Positions 5,534 through 13,055 of a stretch of 16,810 nucleotides of DNA are shown here, piece by piece (position 1 is the first letter of the stretch; every line of letters starts with the position of its first letter). The position numbers were made by a program, and so were the translations under genes. The stretch spans positions 1 through 16,810 of the forward strand of contig DFCD01000099.1 of NCBI GenBank assembly GCA_002366885.1. Direction: 5' to 3'. The notes beneath the pieces are model-generated. The model did not search any database and had not been told where the DNA came from. It saw only the letters and a program-made list of their open reading frames with translations. This stretch comes from Verrucomicrobia bacterium UBA3063. GTDB lineage: Bacteria > Verrucomicrobiota > Verrucomicrobiia > Methylacidiphilales > Verrucolacustridaceae.

Positions 5534-8371
5534 TTACTGCCCCGGCTTCACCAGCTTCTGGAATTCAGGCTCGGATTGAATCTGTTGAAACATAGGTTCG
5601 GTGGCGATTCGTTCCCGCATGGGCAAACCGCCCAGCTTCACTGCCCCCTCCAGCATCTTGTAAAATTCGAGACGGTTACCGGTCAGCATGATAAACTTGG
5701 CTAGTCCGTACTTCACCTCAGGATCCTGCGGGGTGAGTTTTTCCAGCTTCCGACCATATTCGAGCGCTTGTGGGATGCGGTTTTGAACCGCAAAGTAATT
5801 CACCGCATCCCGAAGAAACTCGGCGTTGGTGGGGAACGCTGACGCGCCCTCCCCGATCAAGCGGTCTGCCGCCGGAATGTTCCCCTCCTCCGAATATTTA
5901 CCCAACAGTTGCTGGACCAGCGCCGGATCCTTGGGATTGGCGGCCCTCTGGTTCTCCAGGGCGGCGATCTCCGCCTGCAATTTGATCCTTCTTTCGGAGT
6001 TTTTCAGCAATATGGCCAACAGGGTGTTATTGGGGTCGTCCCTCACAGCCTTCGCGAGCATATCCCGCAGTTCTGCGGACCGGCCCTGCCGGAGGAGCAG
6101 TTCGGAGAAATTATTCAGCGTCTCGGTGTTTCCAGGCCATAACTCCAAAGCCTGCCGATAAGCCTGCTCCGCCTCGCCCAGCATGCGTCTCCATTTGTAA
6201 ATATTGCCACCGGTGTTGCGAAGCTTGCTGAAGGAGCGCTGGGCATCGATATCTTGGGCAAATTGGGGCATCCCCTTCAGCCGGTCGATGTAACTGCGCC
6301 AATATTGCATGTCCGCAGCCACTTGATCCGGCATCAGAACGGGCACAGGGTCCTTCTTAATCTCATAACAAAGGCCGTGCGGCACGGCGTTCGGGTACGA
6401 CCACTCCATCGGGAAGCTTTCCTCGACAAAAAAGTGGCGTTGATCCTTGTTCCGCTGCCAGATCCACTCCCCCACCATAGAGTTGAGGACGGTGGGGTCG
6501 GAGTTGGGGTCGGGTGCGCCGGGATCTTTTTGCTTCCGCTCCACGGCAGTCTGGTACAAGGCGATGATGTCCTCCTGTCGCGGCAGAATAAGAAAAGCGG
6601 GGGGATAATGCTTGTCGCGCCCAAGCCACCGATCGATCCAGCCTCGCGGAGCGGGCCTTTCAGCGGAGTAGTGGTTGCGGATGTACTGGTTGTAAAAGGC
6701 GTCCGCCAGGGCGTTTTGGGTGATGATATAAAGATCGCGTCGGTCGAAACTCGGATCCCTCTTCCGGCTGGGCTTCTCAAAACTCTCCGAAAGAATCATG
6801 TACGTGGGGACAAACCTCCCCGGATCGGTCCCGCCGAACACAAAGGAATCCTTGGGAAGATCGGCCAGCATGTCCCGTCCGTACATCCAGCCAAACCAGT
6901 GTTCCCGCTGACTGCAGAACTCAAGGTTTTGCCGCAGCGACCAACCGGCCAGACCAAGACCGAACAAGGCCGCAACCCACGGCAGGTACGGAATTTTGTG
7001 TCCGAGCCGCTGCAAAGCCAGTCCAGAACCAAAACCCGCCAACAAGACAAAGAAGGCATGGGAGTAACCAAGGTACGGCATCTGCAGAAGCCAGGCCGCC
7101 TCATCCGCCCCCGCTTTGTCAAAAGCTGGCTGAAGAAATCCCGCCAGAAGAAAACCGACGGCCGCCACCGGTAACCAGGCCCGTGCCGGAGCCGGCACCA
7201 TTCCGAGGAAAATAAAGACAGCCACCAGGGCCAGGATGGAAACCGGGGTGAAGTTTTCGATGATCTTACGCCAGTAGAGCTGGGAAAACTTTCCGAGCGT
7301 CTCGAGGAACGATTCGGGTGCGGGTGTCCCCGGGGCCTGGGGAGGGTCCTCCAGAAGCTCCGGTGGCGTAGCGCCCATCACACGGCCCACGGTTTTTAAA
7401 AGCTGATCGGACAGTTTTCCGGAGTATTGGCTGCGATTGATGGAATAGAAAAAGCCCTCCTTGGTGCTGGTGAAACCCCAATTCATCGGCGGATTGGTCG
7501 AGGAGGCCATCGGCATGTATGCATAGGGCGAAAGGCCTACCACCACCCCGGCCAGCACCAGCAATCCGGTTCTCCAATGCGGCAGCTTTCTCCGGATCAC
7601 CATCCAGAGAAGGAAAGCCACGACCACGCACCAGAGGAAGCGGACCGAGGAATGCCAGGTGGGTTGTTCCTGGGAAAGGTAACCGAACCCCCAGTAAACC
7701 AAAGCGGCTACCCCCGACAGATAAAGCAGGCCCTCGGCAAGAAAATCACGCCGTCGCAACACCAGCACCATCACCGGCAGGACGGAGAGGGAGATCATCA
7801 AGTGGTGGTTGCTCATGCCCAGGGCGAAAAAGAAAGCGCTCCAGGCCAGACCATTCGTCCAAGCAGGATCCCGCAACCACCGGTAGAGGCTGACCACGTA
7901 AAGCATCACACAGAGGCTATGGAGACCGTAGACCTCGGCGATGACCGCCTGGGACCACATCGAAACGCTACACGCCAAGGCAAGCGACCATCCCGCGGCC
8001 AGCGTCTGGGCCAACCTGTCCCCCACCCCCGCCCAGCGCATCGAGTTGACCAAAACCAACGCCACCAAACCCGTGGCGATGGCCGTGCAGAAGCCGGACG
8101 CGAGGTTGACCTCCCAAGCCCCGTTCCCGATTGGCAAGAGCGTAAAGAAGTGCGAGAAGATGGTCCAAAGCGGGTAGCCGGTGGGATGTGGCACACCCAC
8201 ATGGACGGCCGCAGTCAAAAACTCGCCGGAATCGAGTAGCCCCACGTTTGGCTGCGCGGTGAAGAAATACAGGACCTGGGAGGCGAGCCAAGCGATGCCT
8301 GCCGGGATCCAGTCGGCTCGGTCAAACGGCCAATTCCACGGGTGCCGCCCGGGTACAGCCTCCCTGCTCAC
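5534..8371 (-). CDS. DUF2723 (TMEM260-like) membrane O-mannosyltransferase-like protein with C-terminal TPRs
   Basis: 945 residues from the GTG at 8371. The N-terminal membrane region carries the DUF2723 signature 'GLLDSGEFLTAAVHVGVP' (44-61) followed by HPTGYPL (62-68). D47 and E50 lie in the first periplasmic loop, the usual place of GT-C catalytic acids. Roughly a dozen helices reach to about residue 500, then a soluble domain, then TPR-like helices (about 720-915; for example AEQAYRQALELWPGN). The family includes TMEM260 O-mannosyltransferases, so transfer of mannose from a lipid carrier to protein is the likely activity; substrate unknown. The frame is open to an ATG at 8509, but GTG 8371 is preferred: GGAGGG lies 7 bases upstream, and GTG overlaps the stop of the gene before it (GTGA). 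It forms a two-gene operon with the polyprenyl-phosphate-mannose synthase fusion. Confidence 0.88.
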   Translation of the reverse strand: MSREAVPGRHPWNWPFDRADWIPAGIAWLASQVLYFFTAQPNVGLLDSGEFLTAAVHVGVPHPTGYPLWTIFSHFFTLLPIGNGAWEVNLASGFCTAIATGLVALVLVNSMRWAGVGDRLAQTLAAGWSLALACSVSMWSQAVIAEVYGLHSLCVMLYVVSLYRWLRDPAWTNGLAWSAFFFALGMSNHHLMISLSVLPVMVLVLRRRDFLAEGLLYLSGVAALVYWGFGYLSQEQPTWHSSVRFLWCVVVAFLLWMVIRRKLPHWRTGLLVLAGVVVGLSPYAYMPMASSTNPPMNWGFTSTKEGFFYSINRSQYSGKLSDQLLKTVGRVMGATPPELLEDPPQAPGTPAPESFLETLGKFSQLYWRKIIENFTPVSILALVAVFIFLGMVPAPARAWLPVAAVGFLLAGFLQPAFDKAGADEAAWLLQMPYLGYSHAFFVLLAGFGSGLALQRLGHKIPYLPWVAALFGLGLAGWSLRQNLEFCSQREHWFGWMYGRDMLADLPKDSFVFGGTDPGRFVPTYMILSESFEKPSRKRDPSFDRRDLYIITQNALADAFYNQYIRNHYSAERPAPRGWIDRWLGRDKHYPPAFLILPRQEDIIALYQTAVERKQKDPGAPDPNSDPTVLNSMVGEWIWQRNKDQRHFFVEESFPMEWSYPNAVPHGLCYEIKKDPVPVLMPDQVAADMQYWRSYIDRLKGMPQFAQDIDAQRSFSKLRNTGGNIYKWRRMLGEAEQAYRQALELWPGNTETLNNFSELLLRQGRSAELRDMLAKAVRDDPNNTLLAILLKNSERRIKLQAEIAALENQRAANPKDPALVQQLLGKYSEEGNIPAADRLIGEGASAFPTNAEFLRDAVNYFAVQNRIPQALEYGRKLEKLTPQDPEVKYGLAKFIMLTGNRLEFYKMLEGAVKLGGLPMRERIATEPMFQQIQSEPEFQKLVKPGQ

Positions 8372-11300
8372 GGAAAGACCCTCCGGAGCGCAAGCTGCAA
8401 CACCCTCCAGGCGGCCTCTTGGGCGATCTGCAGGGACATTTTTGACTGACCTTCCCTCCGTTCGGTGAAAACGATCGGGACTTCGCGCAAGCAGAAACCG
8501 CCCTGCCATGCCAGAAAATGGATCTCAATCTGGAATCCGTACCCTTGCGCCGTGAATTTCTCCCAATCCAAACCTTCCAGCACTCGGCGGCGGATCGCCT
8601 TGAAGCCACTGGTCGGATCGGTCATGGGCAACCCCGTCAGCATCCGGGCATACCAACCCCCAAAACTGCTCACCCAGAGACGGGACTGCGGCCAGTTCAA
8701 CACCCGCACCCCATTCAGGTACCTCGATCCCACCGCAAGATCCGCCCCGTCACTCAACGCCTGAAGGAGTTTCGGCACATCCGCCGGATCATGGGAAAGG
8801 TCCGCATCCATCTCCACCACCGCGTCGTAACCCCTTTTCAGGGCCCACTGAAACCCCTCCTTGTAGGCGGAGCCGAGACCGGCTTTTCCCGGACGTTCCA
8901 GCAGGTGGATCTTTTTCCCAAAAGGCGTCGCTTTCCTAACCTTGGTGGCCGTGCCGTCGGGCGAGTTGTCGTCCACCACCAGAATTTCCGCCCCGGGTGC
9001 CTTGGTCAGGATTTCTTCCAGGACGCGCTCAATCATCTCCCCCTCGTTGTAGGTGGGAAGAATCACCAGAAACTTTTGGATTTTTGCGGTCGACCCCTGC
9101 CCCCGCTCCTCCTTTTTTCTAGAAACAACTCTTTCTGCGGGGGCCTCGATTTCCGTCTCCTCTCCTTCCCACCATTTCTTCCATTTTTTGGGCGTCGGAC
9201 CGAAGCGGAGGTAGGCCGCCCCGCCAAGACTTCCGGTCCAGCCGATCAGTCCAAGCAAAACGACAAAGGAGGTCCATGCGGGGGGCTCAAACGATAGAGT
9301 GGCTTCCCGCGAACCGGGTGTCGCCCGGAACCCAGGCAGGGCCAGGGAGACGCGGTGAAGTTCCGCCGGCGCACCATCGATTCGGACCTTCCAGTCCGGA
9401 TGCCAGGCCTGGGTGACACTGAACCACACTGGATCACCGGAAAGACTCAAGCGCATCTGGCTGGGGCCCTCCCGGCGAAGAGAGTTGCTGTCCATTACGC
9501 GAAAGGGTTCCCCTTCCCTGTCGCGGAACGAAGCGGTGAGTTCCACTTCCCCGTTCTGCGGATTCATCACCCCGGCGAGGGCCGGGTCGCTCATCTCCAC
9601 CCCGGTCAACTCGACGGGAAGAAAATAGAGACGAAGCAGCCCCAGGTCGGCGGAGGAATAAGCATAACTGTTTCTGGGAATGGAGACATAGTTCCGGGCA
9701 AGAAATCCCGGGGCGAGGCAGCTGGGATTTTCCAGGATCGTAAAAAACTCGTTCTCGTAGACCAGCGGATACTGCTGGCGAAAGGCGGTCTGCAGGGGTT
9801 CGGGGGTGTCCCTATCCTTGCGGTCAATCAGGATGTAGCGAACTCCCTGGGCGCTGAGGGAAATCTTCATCAGATCCGCGGATGTGCTGCCGCCATCCTG
9901 CAGGGCGCGCATACCCGTGGACATGAAGTAGGACTGAAAGGCCTCGGTGGAGATGGGGCGCCCGGTCAACTGGGGCAGTTGCAGGTAAAAATACCTACCG
10001 GAAAGCGGCAGGATCCCGCCGGGCTTGGTCTGCCCTTTCAGGAATTCCCCCGCCTGGAGAAAGGCATCGTAGGTTCCGGCCTCCAGACGGGGTTGGAAAT
10101 ATTTTGCGTAATACGGGGTGAAATCAACCGCCGCCAGGATCAGAGCCGTCACCGGTATCCAGGGCCTTGTCTTGCCGGGGCAGAGGCGGGCCACGGCAAG
10201 ACCGCCCACCGCCCCCAAACAAAAGGCTCCGCCCACCTGCCAAAACGACCACGGGGCGCGGACGGTGCCGATCAGCGGCAGTAACTCGAACAACCGGAAC
10301 CCGGGAACCAGCATATAGACCGCCAGTCCGATGGCGAAGGTGGGCCAACGCCATCTGCCTTCCGGCCAGATCAACGCCAAAACGGCGATAGGTCCGAGAG
10401 CTGCGATCCAAAAAAACGGCAGAACCCAGTCCTGCAGCCCCTGCGCGAACTTCAAAAACTCGAGAATGCCACCCCACCCGCTCCGAGGCCCCAGACTGAA
10501 CCAGTGAACTAAAAGCAGGAGTCCGAGAAAAATCCGGATGGGACCGTCAAGCGGGGAGGGATTTCCCCGGCGCCGGCTTTCCACCGCAATTGCCGTGGCG
10601 ACCACCAGAATAAAGCCGAGATAAAAGCCGCCGTCATCCACCGTGAAATTGCCAGGCATGCCGCCCAGCAGAAGGCCGCCCCGGTCAAACCAAGAAAGCG
10701 GGGCCTTGATGGAGAAACTGGACTGCCATCCCGCCAGGGGGTCGGTGCTGAACAGAGTCATCCGGCCGGTTTCCCGCAACCCCGGAAGCTGGGGCAAGAC
10801 CGCCAAGACCAGCCATGCCCCTGCAGCCAGGAGGCAGCCTTTGAGAAAGGGCATGCCCTTGGACGGGTATTGGAAATGCAGCCAGATGGCGAGCCCTAGC
10901 ATGACCGGACCGAAAACAGCGGCAATTTTATTGAAGGTGAGGCTCATGGCCGCCACGGCCATGGCGAGGACGAGAATTCCCCTACCCGAGCTGCGCGTGG
11001 CGATTTCCAGCAAGGCCCAGCCGATCAGGGGAGGATAGGGCATACAAAAAATCACGGGCATATGCTCGTTGCCGGCAAGGCGCAAGGCGGCCTGCGGTCC
11101 AAGCGCATAAAGAAAGGCCCCGATCCAGGCAGCCCGGTTATCTCCGGTGAGGCGTTTCAGGAAAGCGACCATGAACAGAGCCGAAATCAGCAGCGCCACA
11201 AAACCCATGATCTTTCCGCCAACCACGGGATCGCCGGCAAATCCGCCCAGCCACATCCAGAACATGGTCAGGGCAGTCCCGGCCAAAGGGGCCGTCGGCG

Positions 11301-11505
11301 CTCCGCCCAGGTAAGCGGGCGACCACCAGGCAAACCCTTTGTTTTCCCAGATCAGGTTGGCGATGTCCTTTGACTTGGCGTAGTTGGCCAACAGCTCCTG
11401 GTTTGAAGGACCCGTGGTCAGCCATCCCCAGGCGAGGACGGCACCAAGGGCCAGCCCCAGCCATCCTTCCGTGGACATGGAGAAATGGTGAGAGCCCTTG
11501 GACAT
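8368..11505 (-). CDS. Fusion of YfhO-like membrane domain and polyprenyl-phosphate-mannose synthase (GT2)
   Basis: 1045 residues. Residues 1 to about 570 are a multi-helix membrane domain resembling YfhO/6-pyruvoyl-tetrahydropterin-synthase-related proteins (GT-C-like), with 'WWSPAYLGGAP' (about residues 59-69) in the first periplasmic loop. A soluble, probably periplasmic part and a last helix (about 740-765) follow, then a basic linker. Residues 808-1045 are a complete dolichol-phosphate-mannose-synthase-type GT2 domain: 'LPTYNEGE' (816-823), 'VVDDNSPDGT' (843-852), 'DADLSHDP' (900-907) with its DxD, 'TSGFKAIRR' (965-973), 'ERREGQSKMS' (1015-1024). It would transfer mannose or a similar sugar from a GDP donor to a polyprenyl phosphate. 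Start at 11505 is supported by matching residue 1 of the upstream remnant; no clear ribosome site. It overlaps the DUF2723 gene by GTGA. Confidence 0.87.
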   Translation of the reverse strand: MSKGSHHFSMSTEGWLGLALGAVLAWGWLTTGPSNQELLANYAKSKDIANLIWENKGFAWWSPAYLGGAPTAPLAGTALTMFWMWLGGFAGDPVVGGKIMGFVALLISALFMVAFLKRLTGDNRAAWIGAFLYALGPQAALRLAGNEHMPVIFCMPYPPLIGWALLEIATRSSGRGILVLAMAVAAMSLTFNKIAAVFGPVMLGLAIWLHFQYPSKGMPFLKGCLLAAGAWLVLAVLPQLPGLRETGRMTLFSTDPLAGWQSSFSIKAPLSWFDRGGLLLGGMPGNFTVDDGGFYLGFILVVATAIAVESRRRGNPSPLDGPIRIFLGLLLLVHWFSLGPRSGWGGILEFLKFAQGLQDWVLPFFWIAALGPIAVLALIWPEGRWRWPTFAIGLAVYMLVPGFRLFELLPLIGTVRAPWSFWQVGGAFCLGAVGGLAVARLCPGKTRPWIPVTALILAAVDFTPYYAKYFQPRLEAGTYDAFLQAGEFLKGQTKPGGILPLSGRYFYLQLPQLTGRPISTEAFQSYFMSTGMRALQDGGSTSADLMKISLSAQGVRYILIDRKDRDTPEPLQTAFRQQYPLVYENEFFTILENPSCLAPGFLARNYVSIPRNSYAYSSADLGLLRLYFLPVELTGVEMSDPALAGVMNPQNGEVELTASFRDREGEPFRVMDSNSLRREGPSQMRLSLSGDPVWFSVTQAWHPDWKVRIDGAPAELHRVSLALPGFRATPGSREATLSFEPPAWTSFVVLLGLIGWTGSLGGAAYLRFGPTPKKWKKWWEGEETEIEAPAERVVSRKKEERGQGSTAKIQKFLVILPTYNEGEMIERVLEEILTKAPGAEILVVDDNSPDGTATKVRKATPFGKKIHLLERPGKAGLGSAYKEGFQWALKRGYDAVVEMDADLSHDPADVPKLLQALSDGADLAVGSRYLNGVRVLNWPQSRLWVSSFGGWYARMLTGLPMTDPTSGFKAIRRRVLEGLDWEKFTAQGYGFQIEIHFLAWQGGFCLREVPIVFTERREGQSKMSLQIAQEAAWRVLQLALRRVFP
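8375..8388 (-). promoter_or_regulatory. Ribosome binding site for the DUF2723 gene
   Basis: On the - strand, CTCCGGAGGG is followed by seven bases (TCTTTCC) and then GTGA, where the GTG start at 8371 overlaps the upstream TGA. The strong GGAGG match and spacing decide the start against the upstream ATG at 8509, which would add 46 residues overlapping the previous gene and unrelated to the family. Confidence 0.7.
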
Positions 11506-11542
11506 AAAAGGGTTAGGGTAAGGATTTGTGTGGTGCGAACAA

Positions 11543-11559
11543 GCGTCCAGCTTGGACGC
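11543..11559 (-). terminator. Hairpin just after the ATPase gene
   Basis: Perfect 7-base stem GCGTCCA/TGGACGC with a 3-base loop, one base past the ATPase stop codon. On the - strand it is followed by TTGTTCGC, a weak T-run, so it is a moderate candidate for an intrinsic terminator separating the ATPase gene from the fusion gene. Nothing else is evident in 11506-11542 except a possible weak promoter for the downstream gene. Confidence 0.5.
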
Positions 11560-11560
11560 C

Positions 11561-12709
11561 TCAATCCGGAAGCCAACCCGGATCGTCCTCCAAGGTTGCG
11601 GTCCAAACCCTCGCGCTCATCTGTCGGAAGCCTGCTCCCCGCCCCAGCAGGAAACCCCGGGCGGCGCCGATATCGTCCAGACGCGCCTCCAGTTGGCGGA
11701 TATCGTGTGGGTTGGTCCCGCTGCTTATTTTTATCTCCAAAGCCAACCGCTCGTCTCCCCGGTCCATGATCAGGTCTACTTCCTGGCCCGTGGCGGTTCT
11801 CCAGAAAAAAAACTGGGTGTGGGGCCGGGAGAGGCGTTCGCGCCGCATGAGATCCTCGATCACGAAGGTTTCCCAACTGGCTCCTCGTAGGGCGTGCGCT
11901 TCCAGTTGTCGCAAACTGGAAATATGGAGCAGTTGGTGGAGCAAACCCGTGTCGCGGATGAAAATCCGGGGAGCCTTAACGAGGCGTTTGCGGAGTTTGC
12001 GGAAAAAAGGTGGGAGCCGCCGGATGAGAAATACCCCCTCCAGGAGGTCCAGCCCGTGCTGCACGGCGTGATAACGCACCCCGAGGGCGTTTCCCAGCGA
12101 GGAAAGATTGAGCAATCCTCCCTGCTGGCTGGCCACCATGCCCAGCAGGCGCCGTAGGAAAAGCGCGTTGGGGCGGAAGCCGTAGGCGGCCAAGTCCCTT
12201 TGCAGGATCGTGTCCAGATACGGTTCCCACCAGGTTCGAAAATCCCCGCGCAAGGCCTCGGGAAACCCTCCCCTCAACCAGTGCTGCCCGGTGGACAGAC
12301 CCGTTTCCGCCGGGCTCAGCGGCTCGAGCATCAAAATCCCCACCCGTCCCGCCAGGGATTCGGACACCCCGCGGATCAACGCGGGTTGAGCGGATCCCAG
12401 CAGGCAAAAGTGGCACTTGCGCTCCTTTCGACGGCGGTCGATCTCACCGCGCAACGCCGCAAAAAGATCCGGAACCATTTGGGCTTCGTCCAGGATGGTC
12501 ATCCGCCCCAGCCTTGCCAGCTCATGGGCCGGATCTTCCAGAAACCGGGCTCGAATGAGCGGGGATTCAAGATCCACATACTCCGCTTGCGGAAAGGTCT
12601 CCCGGGCCAGGGTGGTCTTGCCGACCTGTCTGGCCCCCAGAACGACCACGGCAGGAAAAGCCTTCGCCAGGACTTGCAAGGCATTGGCGCCGAGTCGATT
12701 CCATTGCAT
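11561..12709 (-). CDS. AAA ATPase with DUF4143 C-terminal domain
   Basis: 382 residues, normal length for the AAA_14/DUF4143 family. Walker A 'GARQVGKTTLA' (25-35), Walker B 'MTILDEAQ' (70-77), a sensor-like 'LLGSAQP' (103-109), then 'LRGGFPE' (145-151) and 'YLDTILQRDLAAYG' (164-177), the usual family landmarks before the DUF4143 part. The C-terminus carries 'GQEVDLIM' (308-315) and 'LALEIK' (322-327), an arrangement like the PD-(D/E)xK nuclease fold (D312, E325, K327); nuclease activity is not established for the family. These genes are scattered and often transferred, and their cellular role is poorly known. It sits between a gene remnant and the intact paralogue, unrelated to the glycan genes around it, which suggests later insertion. 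Confidence 0.93.
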   Translation of the reverse strand: MQWNRLGANALQVLAKAFPAVVVLGARQVGKTTLARETFPQAEYVDLESPLIRARFLEDPAHELARLGRMTILDEAQMVPDLFAALRGEIDRRRKERKCHFCLLGSAQPALIRGVSESLAGRVGILMLEPLSPAETGLSTGQHWLRGGFPEALRGDFRTWWEPYLDTILQRDLAAYGFRPNALFLRRLLGMVASQQGGLLNLSSLGNALGVRYHAVQHGLDLLEGVFLIRRLPPFFRKLRKRLVKAPRIFIRDTGLLHQLLHISSLRQLEAHALRGASWETFVIEDLMRRERLSRPHTQFFFWRTATGQEVDLIMDRGDERLALEIKISSGTNPHDIRQLEARLDDIGAARGFLLGRGAGFRQMSARVWTATLEDDPGWLPD

Positions 12710-12715
12710 GAATGC

Positions 12716-12744
12716 ATATTAGAGCCCAGAGCTCTATTTTGCAA
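12716..12744 (-). promoter_or_regulatory. Sigma-70-like promoter of the ATPase gene
   Basis: On the - strand TTGCAA (-35; 12739-12744) and TAATAT (-10; 12716-12721) are separated by 17 bases. Each matches the consensus at four of six positions. The -10 ends 6 bases before the ATG at 12709, so transcription would begin at or about the A of the start codon, giving a leaderless mRNA; no ribosome site is present. Between the boxes lies the 8-base palindrome AGAGCTCT (12728-12735) within a near-symmetric AGAGC...GCTCT pair, a possible operator. Position and spacing are seen; function is inferred. Confidence 0.45.
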
Positions 12745-12763
12745 TTTCTTTTCGCTTGGCCAA

Positions 12764-12798
12764 AATTTTCGCCGCGTGCCCCCCCCCTGCCGAAAATT
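12764..12798. repeat. Inverted repeat enclosing a nine-base C tract
   Basis: AATTTTCG (12764-12771) and CGAAAATT (12791-12798) are exact inverted copies separated by 19 bases that contain a run of nine C (12779-12787). It lies between the gene remnant and the ATPase promoter. Homopolymer runs of this length are prone to slippage, but no open reading frame crosses it in a way that suggests phase variation. The rest of 12745-12803 shows nothing further. Confidence 0.4.
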
Positions 12799-12803
12799 CC
12801 CAA

Positions 12804-12980
12804 CTAGAATCTTGATTCGATCGGAGCGAAGTTGACCAGATCCTGCGCCTTGGCGTAATTGGCCAACAGTTCCTGGTTTGAGGGTCCGATCCCCAGCCAC
12901 CCAGCCAAAAGCACGCCCAAAAGGACAAAGAAAATTCCCGCCTCTACGGAAAAGCTAAAATCCTTGGAACCTCTGGGCAT
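12804..12980 (-). pseudogene. N-terminal remnant of a paralogue of the YfhO/GT2 fusion gene
   Basis: 58 codons from ATG 12980 to TAG 12804. The first 50 residues align without gaps to the start of the 1045-residue protein at 8368-11505: about 28 identities by eye, including 13 identical in a row (GPSNQELLANYAK, residues 32-44), in an N-terminal anchor context. After residue 50 the match ends (FAPIESRF, stop). The DNA is also similar: 'cttggcgta' and 'ttggccaacag' recur near 12850 and 11370. The remaining ~1000 codons are absent; the ATPase gene and then the intact copy follow instead. It is a truncated duplicate, not a functional enzyme, though a short membrane peptide could still be made. 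Confidence 0.8.
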
Positions 12981-13015
12981 TAGTGCTTTATGTTAACAAA
13001 TATACCCTCTTTAAC

Positions 13016-13032
13016 AAGCCATCCTTTGGCTT
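13016..13032 (-). terminator. Hairpin after the GT39-like gene
   Basis: AAGCCA and TGGCTT (6-base stem, 5-base loop) lie 24 bases past the stop of the GT39-like gene; on the - strand the stem is followed by GTTAAAG. It is a weak terminator candidate ending the four-gene sugar/glycosyltransferase operon. Downstream, TTGTTA and TAACAT 16 bases apart (about 12992-13019) could be an old promoter for the remnant. Confidence 0.4.
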
Positions 13033-13055
13033 AATGAAGGCGAGTTCGTCAGAAC

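Noticed and set aside
6254..7174. 306-codon + strand open frame
   Set aside because: Antisense to the DUF2723 gene, with no recognisable domain; it arises from the G+C-rich codon pattern.
7427..8239. 270-codon + strand open frame
   Set aside because: Antisense to the same gene, rich in His, Gln and Arg, typical of a shadow frame.
9355..10284. 309-codon + strand open frame
   Set aside because: Antisense to the membrane/GT2 fusion gene, no domain or plausible start context.
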